DNA of 64,000 bases. Source: Kitasatospora phosalacinea. Lineage in GTDB: Bacteria; Actinomycetota; Actinomycetes; Streptomycetales; Streptomycetaceae. Position numbers and translations under genes: made by a program. The notes under the pieces were generated by a model, which worked only from the letters and a program-made list of their open reading frames with translations, ran no database searches and was not told the origin of the DNA. The DNA lies in assembly GCF_030268885.1 (NCBI RefSeq), contig NZ_BSSA01000002.1, positions 372,001 to 436,000 of the forward strand. Reading direction: 5' to 3'. Positions 51,924 through 60,556 of this stretch are shown one piece after another. The stretch's first letter is position 1. The number at the start of each line of letters is the position of its first letter.

Positions 51924-52745
51924 TCAGCGGCCGAGCTGGGCCAGCACCTCGGCCGGGCGGTTGGTGATCAGCGCCGCCACGCCGAGCTCCAGGCAGAGTT
52001 CGACGTCCTCCGGCCGGTCCACCGTCCACACGTGCACCGGGTGCCCGGCCCGGCGCAGCGCCGTCACCAGGCCCGGGTTCCGCCGCACCAGCTCGATGCC
52101 CGGCCCGGCGACCGCCGCGCCGCCCGGCAGCGACCTGGTCCGGCCCAGCACCGGCAGCCGCCGCTCCCACAGGTACACCCGGGGCACCGCCGGGGCCGCC
52201 CGCCGGACGCGGTGCAGGGCCAGCTCGGAGAAGCTCATCACCCGCACCGTCGACTCCTCCGGCGCGGCCGGCAGCAGCCCGAACCGGTCCAGCACCCGCA
52301 GCAGTTCGGCCTCCACCCGGCCCGCGTACCGCACCGGGTGCTTGGTCTCGATCGCCAGCTCCACCCGCCGCCCGGCGTCCGCGACCAGCTCCAGCAGCCG
52401 CTCCAGGGTGAGCACCGAGCTGCGCCGCGGCTCCTGCGGGTGCTTCCACGAGCCGAAGTCCAGCGCGGAGAGTTGAGCCAGCGTCATCGTCGACACCGTG
52501 CCCCGCCCGTCCGAGGTGCGCGCCACCGTGCGGTCGTGCACGCACACCAACTGCCCGTCGGCGGTGACCCGGACGTCGCACTCCAGCCCGTCCGCGCCCT
52601 CCTCCAGCGCCCGCCGGTAGGCCTCCTCGGTGTGCTCCGGCAGCGCCGCCGAGGAGCCCCGGTGGGCGATCACCTTGACCGCCGAGCGCTCGACGCGGTC
52701 CGTCCGGGCGGCGGGCGAACCGGCCGCGCTGTGCTGGGTGTCCAC
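51924..52745 (-). CDS. Glycerophosphodiester phosphodiesterase
   Basis: Hydrolyses glycerophosphodiesters to glycerol-3-phosphate and an alcohol; 273 aa, TIM-barrel fold. The catalytic segment HRGSSAALPEHTEEAYRRAL supplies the first His, EGADGLECDVRVTADGQLV the metal Glu and Asp, and VCVHDRTVARTSDG the second His. The C-terminus VHVWTVDRPEDVELCLELGVAALITNRP is diagnostic. No signal peptide, so cytosolic. The start is uncertain; GTG at 52743-52745 avoids a Pro/Ala-rich extension. It follows the NCS1 transporter gene by 66 bases on the same strand. Confidence 0.93.
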   Translation of the reverse strand: MDTQHSAAGSPAARTDRVERSAVKVIAHRGSSAALPEHTEEAYRRALEEGADGLECDVRVTADGQLVCVHDRTVARTSDGRGTVSTMTLAQLSALDFGSWKHPQEPRRSSVLTLERLLELVADAGRRVELAIETKHPVRYAGRVEAELLRVLDRFGLLPAAPEESTVRVMSFSELALHRVRRAAPAVPRVYLWERRLPVLGRTRSLPGGAAVAGPGIELVRRNPGLVTALRRAGHPVHVWTVDRPEDVELCLELGVAALITNRPAEVLAQLGR

Positions 52746-52811
52746 GCCGACCACCGTACGCGGCGCCAGGTGGCCGCCGTCCCCCGGCACGGCGACCGGC
52801 GGGTGAACAGA

Positions 52812-54206
52812 TCAGGGGCGCTCGACGGCCCCCGGGCGCTCCAGCGCCGTCACCGCGAGCGTGACCAGCGCCGCCACCAGGAACGAGAACAGCGAGGCCG
52901 AGGTCCACGCCCGCGGGGTGAAGTGCACCGCCCGCTGGACGTCCCCCCAGAACCCGGTCCACCAGCCGCCGATGGCGGACGGGGCCAGCAACTGGTACAC
53001 CGCGAAGCCCACCGCCCACGGCAGCAGCATCAACCGGCGCGCCGGGGCGTCCTGCGCCAGGTTCCAGCCGCGCCGGCCCGCGCCCAGGAAGTAGTCCGCC
53101 GCCAGCACCGCGAACAGCGGCACGAACACCGAGCCGATCAGGCCCAGGAACCCGTAGTACGAGTCGGTGAACTCCTTGATCTGCAGCGCCAGCACCGTCA
53201 CCAGCACGCCGATCCCGCCGGTCAGCAGCCGGCGGTCCACCCGCGGCAGCAGGTTGTGGATCGACATCGCCGTCGAGTACACGTTCGCGAACGACTGGTC
53301 GGTCTCCCGCAGCACCAGCACCAGCAGGAACGCCCAGCCCGCCGCGACGCCGGTGAACGACTCGAAGATCCGGTCCGCGTCGCCGCCCGACTGCAGCAGC
53401 GCCACCACGCCCAGCACGTAGCACCACACCTGGGCCACCGAGTAGCCGGAGAACGTCGCCCAGAACGCCTTCGACGAGCTGCGCGCGTGCCGGGTGTAGT
53501 CCGCGGCCAGCGGCACGAAGGACACCGACACCGCGATCACCGCGTCCGTCGCGTGCAGGAAGCCGTGCCAGTTGCCCGCGCCCGGGTCCGGGAAGCCCTG
53601 CCGGGCGAACTGCACCGTGAAGTACACCATCGCCGCGCCGACCGCGACCGCCACGTACTTGCGCAGCACCGCGATCGCGCCCAGCGGCCAGATCGTCAGC
53701 ACCGTGGTCAGCGCGCCCGCCAGCAGCACGAACAGCCAGCGCCAGCCCGCGGTGCCGGACACGGTCTGCGCGCCCCAGGCCACCACCGTCAGCTCGTACA
53801 CGCCCCAGCCGACGCACTGCACGATGTTCAGCACCGTCGGCACGTACGACAGCCGGGTGCCGAACAGGCCGCGCAGCACCGCCATCGCCGGGGCGCCGGT
53901 CCGGGCGCCCACCAGGGCCGCCACCGCCAGCATCGCGGTGCCGATCACGGTGCCCGCGACGATCGCCGTCACGGCGGCGGCGAAGCCCAGCTCCTGGCCG
54001 GACTCGCCGAGCACCGTCGCGGCGCTGGTGAAGCCGATCAGGCTCACCCCGAGGTTCGCCCACAGCGCGAACAGCGCCCGGAAGTCCAGGGTGCGCGGCG
54101 GGGCGGTGTCGAGGGTCAGCGGGGCCTCGGGGCGCGCCCCGGGGTCCACCTCGGGGCCCGCCCCGGGGGTGCGCTCGGAAAACTGGGCAGACGGAACAGC
54201 CGTCAT
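52812..54206 (-). CDS. NCS1-family transporter under TPP riboswitch (CytX-like)
   Basis: Protein of 464 aa with about 12 transmembrane helices, of the purine-cytosine permease (NCS1) family. Segments ANLGVSLIGFTSAATVLG, FVPLAADYTRHARSS and DQSFANVYSTAMSIHNLLP fit CodB/CytX. A TPP riboswitch directly upstream implies import of a thiamine precursor, as for CytX (hydroxymethylpyrimidine). ATG at 54204-54206; its ribosome site GGGAG is the last element of the riboswitch. The next gene (GDPD) may be cotranscribed. Confidence 0.9.
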   Translation of the reverse strand: MTAVPSAQFSERTPGAGPEVDPGARPEAPLTLDTAPPRTLDFRALFALWANLGVSLIGFTSAATVLGESGQELGFAAAVTAIVAGTVIGTAMLAVAALVGARTGAPAMAVLRGLFGTRLSYVPTVLNIVQCVGWGVYELTVVAWGAQTVSGTAGWRWLFVLLAGALTTVLTIWPLGAIAVLRKYVAVAVGAAMVYFTVQFARQGFPDPGAGNWHGFLHATDAVIAVSVSFVPLAADYTRHARSSSKAFWATFSGYSVAQVWCYVLGVVALLQSGGDADRIFESFTGVAAGWAFLLVLVLRETDQSFANVYSTAMSIHNLLPRVDRRLLTGGIGVLVTVLALQIKEFTDSYYGFLGLIGSVFVPLFAVLAADYFLGAGRRGWNLAQDAPARRLMLLPWAVGFAVYQLLAPSAIGGWWTGFWGDVQRAVHFTPRAWTSASLFSFLVAALVTLAVTALERPGAVERP

Positions 54207-54213
54207 GGCCGAT

Positions 54214-54338
54214 ACTCCCTACGCCGGCATTACCCGGACAGGTTCCGGCGGTCAGCGCCCCCTCGGCCGTGGTGGCGTCACCGCCATGCCCTACGGTCGA
54301 ACCGGCGCACTCTCAGCCTGGCTGGTCCAAGCTCCCGC
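54214..54338 (-). promoter_or_regulatory. TPP (THI-box) riboswitch
   Basis: Read on the minus strand, the element has the conserved CTGAGA (54311-54316), a long GC-rich P3 insertion, and the 3' core GAACCTGTCCGGGTAATGCC and GGCGTAGGGAG (54215-54245), nearly invariant in thiamine-pyrophosphate aptamers. The terminal GGGAG is the ribosome site of the transporter, so ligand binding should block translation initiation. Confidence 0.93.
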
Positions 54339-54627
54339 GACGTTCTTCGGTTTACAGGAGCGACAGGCTAGCCTCCGACCGGGGGAACGCCAAGACCGGG
54401 GGCCCGGCCGTCCGCATCGCGGGACCGCGGACGGGCAGGTCGGAGGGCGGTCCGGAGGGCGGTTCGGTGGGCATGTCAGGGCGGCCTAAGGCTTCTCATG
54501 ATTTCTTCAGGGGGCCGCTTACGGTGTCCGAATCCGACATAGGAAAAACTGTGCCCCGAGGTTGAGGACCGTGACCCCGGCGCCGCGGTTCGCGGCCGAA
54601 GGTTCTGTTCAGCGATGGAGGTCGTCC

Positions 54628-56328
54628 GTGAGCACCGAGCACGCGAGTGGTACCACCCCGCCGGAGAAGGCCGCCGAGCCGACCGGCACCGAGGCGGTGG
54701 CCGCCGGGTCCGGTACGCCCGCCGCACCGGCTCCTGCGCCCGCACCCGCACCCGCCCCGTCCTACCTGGACGCTCCGCCGCCGGTGCTGCCCGCGGCCGA
54801 GCAGACCGTCCAGCTCGGCAAGGTGCCCGAGGCCCCGGCCGCCCCGGTGGACGCGCCGCCGCCGTTCCGGAACCCGTACGGCTCGGTCTCCGAACCCGCG
54901 GGCCCGTACGCCCGCCCGGACGAGCCGGTCAGCCCGTACGCCCGCCCGGACGAGGCCGCCACCGCGGTCGCCCCGGCGCTGCCCGCCCCGGCCCTGCCCA
55001 CCCCGGTCCTCCAGGACGGCGGCCAGGCCGCACCCGGCGACCCGAACGCCCCCCAGCAGCCGCAGCACCCGTTCGGCGCCGGCCACCCGGTCGGCGGCTG
55101 GGGCCACCCGGCCGGCGGGGACGCCACCGGCGGCGCCGGCACCGGCGGGCCCGGCGCGCCGTGGGGCACCGTCCCGCAGCCCGGCGCGGGCGGCCCCGGC
55201 AAGCGCAAGCGCGGCTCGCTGATCGCTCTGGTCGCGGCCGTCGCCCTGGTCGCGGGCCTGGCGGGCGGCGCGATCGGCGCCTCCGTCACCGACAACGGCA
55301 AGGGCAACGGCGGCAGCAGCGCCAGCCACAACAGCACCACCGTCACGGTCGGCAACACCCACCAGAACCTCGACCGGGCCCCCGAGTCCGTCGCCGGGAT
55401 CGCCGCGAAGGCGCTGCCGTCCACCGTCACCATCAAGGCCGAGGGCTCCAGCGAGTCCGGCACCGGCACCGGTTTCGTCTTCGACACCGAGGGCCACATC
55501 CTCACCAACAACCACGTGGTCGCCCCCGCCGCCGACGGCGGCAAGCTCACCGTCAAGTTCTCCGACGGCTCCTCCTACAGCGCCTCGGTCGTCGGCCGCG
55601 CCCAGGGCTACGACGTCGCCGTCGTCCGCCTGGACAATCCGCCCACCGACAAGCTCACCCCGCTGCCGCTCGGCGACTCCGACAAGGTCGCCATCGGCGA
55701 CGCCACCATCGCCATCGGCGCCCCCTACGGCCTGGAGGGCACCGTCACCACCGGCATCATCTCGGCCAAGGACCGCCCGGTGGCCTCCGGCGACGAGACC
55801 GGCGCCCAGGCCTCCTACATGAACGCCCTGCAGACCGACGCCTCGATCAACCCGGGCAACTCCGGCGGCCCGCTGCTCGACGCCTCCGGCTCGGTGATCG
55901 GCATCAACTCGGCGATCCAGTCCAACACCAGCGGCACCGGCCGGGCCGGCTCCATCGGCCTCGGCTTCGCCATCCCGATCAACCAGGCCAAGTGGGTCGC
56001 GCAGACCCTGATCAAGGACGGCACCCCCGTCTACGCGATCCTCGGCGTCCTGCGCAACGACAAGTACAACGGCGACGGCGCCCAGATCTCCACCACCGCC
56101 GTCCAGGGCACCCCCGCGGTCACCCCGGGCGGCCCCGCCGACCAGGCCGGCCTCAAGCCCGGCGACGTCATCACCAAGCTCGGCGGCATCACCATCGACA
56201 GCGGCCCCACCCTGGTCAGCGAGATCTGGACCCACAAGCCCGGCGAGAAGGTCGAGGTCGAGTACAAGCGCGACGGCAAGGCCGCCAAGACCACCGTCAC
56301 CCTCGGCGAACGCAAGGGCGACAACTGA
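54628..56328 (+). CDS. HtrA-family serine protease with PDZ domain
   Basis: Membrane-anchored, extracytoplasmic protein-quality-control protease of 566 aa. A Pro/Ala-rich cytosolic head of about 190 residues, one transmembrane helix (about 196-219), the trypsin-like domain with catalytic His296 (LTNNHVV), Asp329 (YDVAVVRL) and Ser412 (GNSGGPL), then one PDZ domain (GGPADQAGLKPGDVITKLGG). GTG at 54628 is preceded by GGAGG; the ATG at 54562 would add an unneeded leader. The intergenic region 54339-54627 is promoter-like; nothing else is seen. Confidence 0.94.
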   Translation: MSTEHASGTTPPEKAAEPTGTEAVAAGSGTPAAPAPAPAPAPAPSYLDAPPPVLPAAEQTVQLGKVPEAPAAPVDAPPPFRNPYGSVSEPAGPYARPDEPVSPYARPDEAATAVAPALPAPALPTPVLQDGGQAAPGDPNAPQQPQHPFGAGHPVGGWGHPAGGDATGGAGTGGPGAPWGTVPQPGAGGPGKRKRGSLIALVAAVALVAGLAGGAIGASVTDNGKGNGGSSASHNSTTVTVGNTHQNLDRAPESVAGIAAKALPSTVTIKAEGSSESGTGTGFVFDTEGHILTNNHVVAPAADGGKLTVKFSDGSSYSASVVGRAQGYDVAVVRLDNPPTDKLTPLPLGDSDKVAIGDATIAIGAPYGLEGTVTTGIISAKDRPVASGDETGAQASYMNALQTDASINPGNSGGPLLDASGSVIGINSAIQSNTSGTGRAGSIGLGFAIPINQAKWVAQTLIKDGTPVYAILGVLRNDKYNGDGAQISTTAVQGTPAVTPGGPADQAGLKPGDVITKLGGITIDSGPTLVSEIWTHKPGEKVEVEYKRDGKAAKTTVTLGERKGDN

Positions 56329-56387
56329 CCCGGCCCGAAACGGTGTGCACCTGGGCCGCTCCGACCCGTTAGGCTGGCCTCCGCCTA

Positions 56388-56473
56388 GGAGGGTTGCCCG
56401 AGCGGCCTAAGGGACCAGTCTTGAAAACTGTCGTGGCTTCGCGCCACCGTGGGTTCAAATCCCACACCCTCCG
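56388..56473 (+). tRNA. tRNA-Ser, anticodon TGA
   Basis: Class II tRNA with a long variable arm (about GTGGCTTCGCGCCAC). Acceptor GGAGGGT/ACCCTCC, anticodon loop CTTGAAA (anticodon TGA, reads UCA), T-loop GGTTCAAATCC, discriminator G. CCA is not encoded. A strong hairpin follows. Confidence 0.96.
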
Positions 56474-56480
56474 CCCGGGG

Positions 56481-56517
56481 ACGGCCCCCGACCAGCAGCG
56501 ATGCGGTCGGGGGCCGT
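56481..56517 (+). terminator. tRNA-Ser terminator
   Basis: ACGGCCCCCGACC pairs with GGTCGGGGGCCGT around an 11-base loop, 7 bases after the tRNA. Confidence 0.8.
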
Positions 56518-56625
56518 CGTCGTCCCCGGGGCCGGTGCGGCAGGAGGCGGTGGACCCGGGCGAGGGCGGCGAGGGGCGGGGCGGCGGCGAGGCGGGTGGG
56601 GGTGGTCCCGCGGGGCGGTCGGGCG

Positions 56626-56847
56626 TCAGAACAGGGTGGGCGGGACGTCCGGGCCCGGGAGGCCGGGGAGGGACTCCTGCCACAGGGTGGCGTCGGTGAG
56701 CGGGAGTTGGCGCATGCTGCCGGGGCAGAGGCTGAGCGAGCGGCGGTCGCGCTTGTGGTCGTGGATGACGCCGTAGCCGGTGCGGCGGGTGGGCATGAGG
56801 GCGACCGGTCGGTCGCAGTCGGGGCACTGGATCCGGGGTGCGCGCAT
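56626..56847 (-). CDS. Small zinc-ribbon-like protein
   Basis: Protein of 73 aa, start MRAPRIQCPDCDRPVALMP at ATG 56845-56847. CPDC near residue 8 and a His pair with Cys (HDHKRDRRSLSLCPGS) could make a zinc site. The tail is Pro/Leu-rich. The ribosome site is weak. No family assigned. It is divergent from the GlcD-like gene. Confidence 0.55.
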   Translation of the reverse strand: MRAPRIQCPDCDRPVALMPTRRTGYGVIHDHKRDRRSLSLCPGSMRQLPLTDATLWQESLPGLPGPDVPPTLF

Positions 56848-56953
56848 GGGACCAGGGTGCCGCAGCGGGCCGACAGCGGGGAGGGGGCGCCGGGCGGTTG
56901 CCGGGGAGGCGGCGGGGGAGGAGAGTGCGCACTGGGTCGAAGTGGAGGTTGCG

Positions 56954-58318
56954 GTGGGCGAGTTGGTCGAACGGTTGCGGGCGGGGCTGCCGGAGGGGGC
57001 GGTCGCGGTCGACCCGGACGTGACGGCCGCGTACGCGCGGGACATGGCCGGGTTCTGCGCGGCGGGCGAGCCTGCGGTGCTGGTCTTCCCGGAGACGGTC
57101 GAGCAGGTGCAGTTCGTGCTGCGGACGGCGTCCGAGCTGCGGGTGCCGGTGGTGCCGCAGGGCGCCCGGACGGGCCTGTCGGGCGGGGCGAACGCGGTGG
57201 ACGGCTGCGTCCTGCTGTCGCTGACCCGGATGGACCGGATCCTGCGCATCGACCCGGTCGACCGGATCGCCGTGGTGCAGCCGGGCGTGGTCAACGCCGA
57301 GCTCTCGCGCGCCGCCGAGGCCCTGGGCCTGGCCTACCCGCCGGACCCGTCGAGCTGGGAGTCCTGCACCATCGGCGGCAACATCGGCACCGGCGCGGGC
57401 GGCCTGTGCTGCGTGAAGTACGGCGTGACCAGCGAGTACGTGCTCGGGCTGGACGTGGTGCTGGCCGACGGGCAGCTGCTGCGGACGGGGCGGCGCACCG
57501 CGAAGGGCGTCGCCGGGTACGACCTGACCCGGCTGCTGGTCGGCTCGGAGGGCACGCTGGGCGTGGTGGTCGAGGCGGTGCTCGCCCTGCGGCCCGCGCC
57601 GGGACCGCAGCTGGTGCTGGCCGCGGAGTTCGACTCGGTGGACGCCGCCGGGGCGGCGGTGTGCGAGGTGGTGGCGGCCGGGCACACGCCCTCGCTGATG
57701 GAGCTGATGGACACCACCACCGTCCGGGCGGTGAACGAGATGGCCCGGATGGGGCTGCCGGAGTCGACCAGGGCGCTGCTGCTGGTGGCCTTCGACGGCC
57801 CGGACCGGCGGGAGCGGCTGGCCGCGGTCGGGGAGCTGTGCACCGCCGCCGGGGCCACCGCCGTGGTGCCGGCCGAGGACCGGGCGGAGTCCGAGCTGCT
57901 GCTGCAGGCCCGGCGCCTGTCGCTGCCCGCGCTGGAGCGGCTGGGCACCACGATGATCGACGACGTGGCGGTGCCGCGCAGCGCGCTGGCCGCGATGCTG
58001 AACGGCGTCGCGGAGATCGCCGACCGGCACCGGCTGACCATCGGCGTGGTCTCGCACGCGGGCGACGGCAACACCCACCCGGTGGTGATCTTCGACGCCC
58101 GGGACGTGGACGAGACGGCCCGGGCCCGCAGCTCCTTCGACGAGATCATGGCGCTCGGCCTGGAGCTGGGCGGGACGGTGACCGGGGAGCACGGCATCGG
58201 CCTGCTGAAACGCGAGTGGCTGGCCCGGGAGCTCGGCCCGGCCGGGCTGGAGCTGCAGCGCCGGATCAAGGCGGCGTTCGACCCGCTGGGCATCCTCAAC
58301 CCCGGCAAGGTGCTGTAG
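56954..58318 (+). CDS. FAD-linked oxidase, GlcD type
   Basis: Protein of 454 aa of the VAO/PCMH flavoprotein fold. FAD-binding segments VVPQGARTGLSGGANAVDG and SSWESCTIGGNIGTGAGG, the KYG loop, and GSEGTLGVVVEAVL. The C-terminal cap contains VVSHAGDGNTHPVV and TVTGEHGIGLLKREWL, typical of glycolate oxidase subunit D and D-lactate dehydrogenases. GTG at 56954 follows GGAGG by 5 bases. No GlcE/GlcF partners are adjacent, so it may be a single-subunit 2-hydroxyacid dehydrogenase. A perfect 15-bp hairpin ends the unit. Confidence 0.93.
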   Translation: MGELVERLRAGLPEGAVAVDPDVTAAYARDMAGFCAAGEPAVLVFPETVEQVQFVLRTASELRVPVVPQGARTGLSGGANAVDGCVLLSLTRMDRILRIDPVDRIAVVQPGVVNAELSRAAEALGLAYPPDPSSWESCTIGGNIGTGAGGLCCVKYGVTSEYVLGLDVVLADGQLLRTGRRTAKGVAGYDLTRLLVGSEGTLGVVVEAVLALRPAPGPQLVLAAEFDSVDAAGAAVCEVVAAGHTPSLMELMDTTTVRAVNEMARMGLPESTRALLLVAFDGPDRRERLAAVGELCTAAGATAVVPAEDRAESELLLQARRLSLPALERLGTTMIDDVAVPRSALAAMLNGVAEIADRHRLTIGVVSHAGDGNTHPVVIFDARDVDETARARSSFDEIMALGLELGGTVTGEHGIGLLKREWLARELGPAGLELQRRIKAAFDPLGILNPGKVL

Positions 58319-58344
58319 CCGCTGTAGCTGCTGTGGCCGGAGAG

Positions 58345-58379
58345 ATTTCCCGACCATCACAAGATGATGGTCGGGAAAT
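58345..58379 (+). terminator. Terminator after the GlcD-type gene
   Basis: ATTTCCCGACCATCA pairs perfectly (15 bp) with TGATGGTCGGGAAAT around the loop CAAGA. Unusually AT-containing for this genome. Confidence 0.8.
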
Positions 58380-58384
58380 TCTCA

Positions 58385-58840
58385 TGCCGTTTACCCGATC
58401 ATCATCATCTGCCATCTGGATGGTATGAGGATGTCGATGGGTGGCGGAATGGCGGAATGGCGAAATATCGACTTCGAGGGGCCGTCGCACCCCACCTGGG
58501 CGTGAACGGACGGTTCGTGCGCCCCGGGGCTCGCGCGACTCGCCGGAAACCCCCGCCCGCGCGCCCACCCGGACGGGGTCCGTGCTGCCGCCGTCCGGGC
58601 GAAACAGCAGCTGGTGGGCGGTGTGTCTGTCGACGAACCGATCGGCCCCGGATTATGCGCCACTGCCGCCGCGTCACGCTAACGGGGGAAAAGGCTCAGT
58701 GGTGCTGGTGCTTTGTCGATTTGTTGCGGAAGTCTGTCCCTCGGCGTCGCAGCCCCGGAGCCTCGTCTGGCCGCGAACTCCGGAACCTTTCACTCGGCAA
58801 CACCCGGACACACCCGGCAAAGAACCACGGAGGAAAACGC
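58385..58840. other. 456 bases upstream of the secreted-protein gene
   Basis: The first 90 bases are AT-rich with three tandem GGCGGAAT-like units (58443-58466). After that it is GC-rich until about 58670-58740, where composition drops again, probably the promoter of the secreted-protein gene. The overlapping frames found here are not convincing as genes. Confidence 0.4.
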
Positions 58841-59173
58841 ATGGCGCGCTTCCGCACCACACGCCTGGCCGCGCTGGTCGCGTCCGTCCCGCTCGCAGCC
58901 GGTCTGCTGCTGGCCGGGGCGGGTGCCGCGACGGCCGACAACGGTGCGGCTGCCGGCCACGGCTCGAACAGCAGCGTGGTCTCGAACTTCGGCAGCGGCA
59001 ACATCTTCGGATCGGTCGACGGCAACTACAGCTCCACCCAGCAGACGGCGACCGGCGCCGGTGCGTCGAACCAGAACAACACCCTCGGGGTGAAGGACAA
59101 CTCGGGCGTCGTCTACGCCGACCAGTCCAACAAGAACTTCAACTTCGTCTTCGCGCCGGTCTACTCGTACTGA
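58841..59173 (+). CDS. Small secreted Asn/Ser/Gly-rich protein without cysteine
   Basis: Protein of 110 aa. The signal peptide is about 30 residues (RFRTTRLAALVASVPLAAG, then a cleavage-like GAATADNG). The mature part is rich in Asn, Ser, Gly, Gln and aromatic residues (SNFGSGNIFGSVDGNYSS; ASNQNNTLGVKDN; NKNFNFVFAPVYSY) and has no Cys. Composition suggests beta-rich, possibly self-assembling surface material, but it lacks chaplin or rodlin signatures. ATG at 58841 has GGAGG 8-12 bases upstream. It ends before a shared terminator hairpin. Confidence 0.72.
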   Translation: MARFRTTRLAALVASVPLAAGLLLAGAGAATADNGAAAGHGSNSSVVSNFGSGNIFGSVDGNYSSTQQTATGAGASNQNNTLGVKDNSGVVYADQSNKNFNFVFAPVYSY

Positions 59174-59299
59174 CCCACCGGCGGGACGTGCGGACGGACC
59201 GGCGGGGGCGCCGGGCCGGACGGAGCACGGACCGCCGGGGCACCCGGGAGTGGAAAGGGTCACCGCCTCGGGGCACACCACGGACGACGATCGGAACCC

Positions 59300-59342
59300 C
59301 TCGGGGGCGCGGTGCCGCAACGACGGCCGCCGCGCCCCCGAG
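59300..59342. terminator. Bidirectional terminator, 12-bp perfect stem
   Basis: CTCGGGGGCGCG pairs with CGCGCCCCCGAG across a 19-base loop, between the secreted-protein gene and the convergent EamA gene. An 8-bp tandem repeat (CGGTCGCC, four copies, about 59371-59403) follows. Confidence 0.7.
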
Positions 59343-59459
59343 GCGTTCCCGGGCCCGCCCCCACGGGGGCCGGTCGCCCGGTCGCCCGGTCGCCCGGTCG
59401 CCCGGGCTGGTCGGTCAGGTCGGTCAGGTCGGGCCGACCGACCCGCGCGGAGGCCCGTC

Positions 59460-60416
59460 TCAGCGGCGCGCGGTGAGCGTCGCCCCCACGCTGGCGGCGA
59501 CCACGCAGCAGATGCCCAGCACCTGCGGCAGCCCCAGCACCTGGCCGAGCACGAGCAGTCCGACCAGGGCGCTGACCGCCGGGTCGAGGCTGACCACCAC
59601 GCTGAACACCCGCTGCGACATCCGGCGCAGCGCGGTCATCTCCAGCGCGTACGGCAGCACCGGGAAGAGCAGGGCGACGCCCGCGACGGCGAGCAGCAGC
59701 AGGGCGGGGGAGCCGGATCCGGACAGGCCGTGCACCGCCTCGGCGGCGCCGAACGGGGCGAGCACCACGGTGCCGATGGTGAACGAGACCGCCAGGCCCT
59801 CGAAGCCACGGAAGGTCGCGCCGACCTTGTCGGTGAACAGGATGTATCCGGCGTAGCAGGCGGCCGCGCCGAACGCGCAGGCCAGGCCGACCGGGTCGAG
59901 GCCGCCGGAGCCGCCCCCGCCGCCGAGCAGGGTGAGCAGGGCGACGCCCGCCGCGGCCAGCACCGCCCACAGCACGTGTCCGGCGCGGCGGGCGAAGACC
60001 AGGGCCACGGCCAGCGGGCCGAGGAACTCGATGGTGGCGGCGGTGCCCATCGGCAGCCGGTCGACGGCACCCGCGAACAGCAGGGTCATCCCGGCGGAGG
60101 CGACGCCGAGCAGTCCGGCCATCGCCAGGTCGCGGGCGCTGCGGCCGCGCAGCCGGGGCCGGGTGACGGCGAGCAGCACCACGGCCGCGAAGGAGATCCG
60201 CAGGAAGGTCGCACCCGCCACGCCCAGCGTCCCGAACAGCGGCTTGGACGCCGCCACGCCGAGCTGCACCGCCAGCATCGACACCAGGCACAGCACCGGC
60301 GCCGGCACGCCCCCGAGCCGGGGCCGGGCCCGGGCCGCACCGGAATCGACCTTCGAAACGGAGGTGATGCTCGGGAGTTCGCTTGTGCTTTCAATGGTGA
60401 GGGAGGTACCTGACAT
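59460..60416 (-). CDS. EamA/RhtA-family exporter
   Basis: Protein of about 318 aa with ten hydrophobic helices in two EamA repeats (APVLCLVSMLAVQLGVAASK at the first; VGLACAFGAAACYAGYILFTDK at the second). It ends SLDPAVSALVGLLVLGQVLG, characteristic of RhtA-like threonine/homoserine exporters of the drug/metabolite superfamily. The start is unsettled: ATG 60414-60416 lacks a good ribosome site, and an in-frame TTG at 60452 is possible. The true substrate is unknown. Confidence 0.82.
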   Translation of the reverse strand: MSGTSLTIESTSELPSITSVSKVDSGAARARPRLGGVPAPVLCLVSMLAVQLGVAASKPLFGTLGVAGATFLRISFAAVVLLAVTRPRLRGRSARDLAMAGLLGVASAGMTLLFAGAVDRLPMGTAATIEFLGPLAVALVFARRAGHVLWAVLAAAGVALLTLLGGGGGSGGLDPVGLACAFGAAACYAGYILFTDKVGATFRGFEGLAVSFTIGTVVLAPFGAAEAVHGLSGSGSPALLLLAVAGVALLFPVLPYALEMTALRRMSQRVFSVVVSLDPAVSALVGLLVLGQVLGLPQVLGICCVVAASVGATLTARR

Positions 60417-60556
60417 GCGATCGAGTTTGGCGTAAGGAGTGGAAATGGTCAAAGACGGTTACCGGTGAGCTGTGCCGCAGGGCCGCCCGGGTGACCTGAC
60501 GGCGTCGACGGCGTGTCCCGCCGGACGGACTGACGGCCCGTCAGTAGTTCTGGAAG

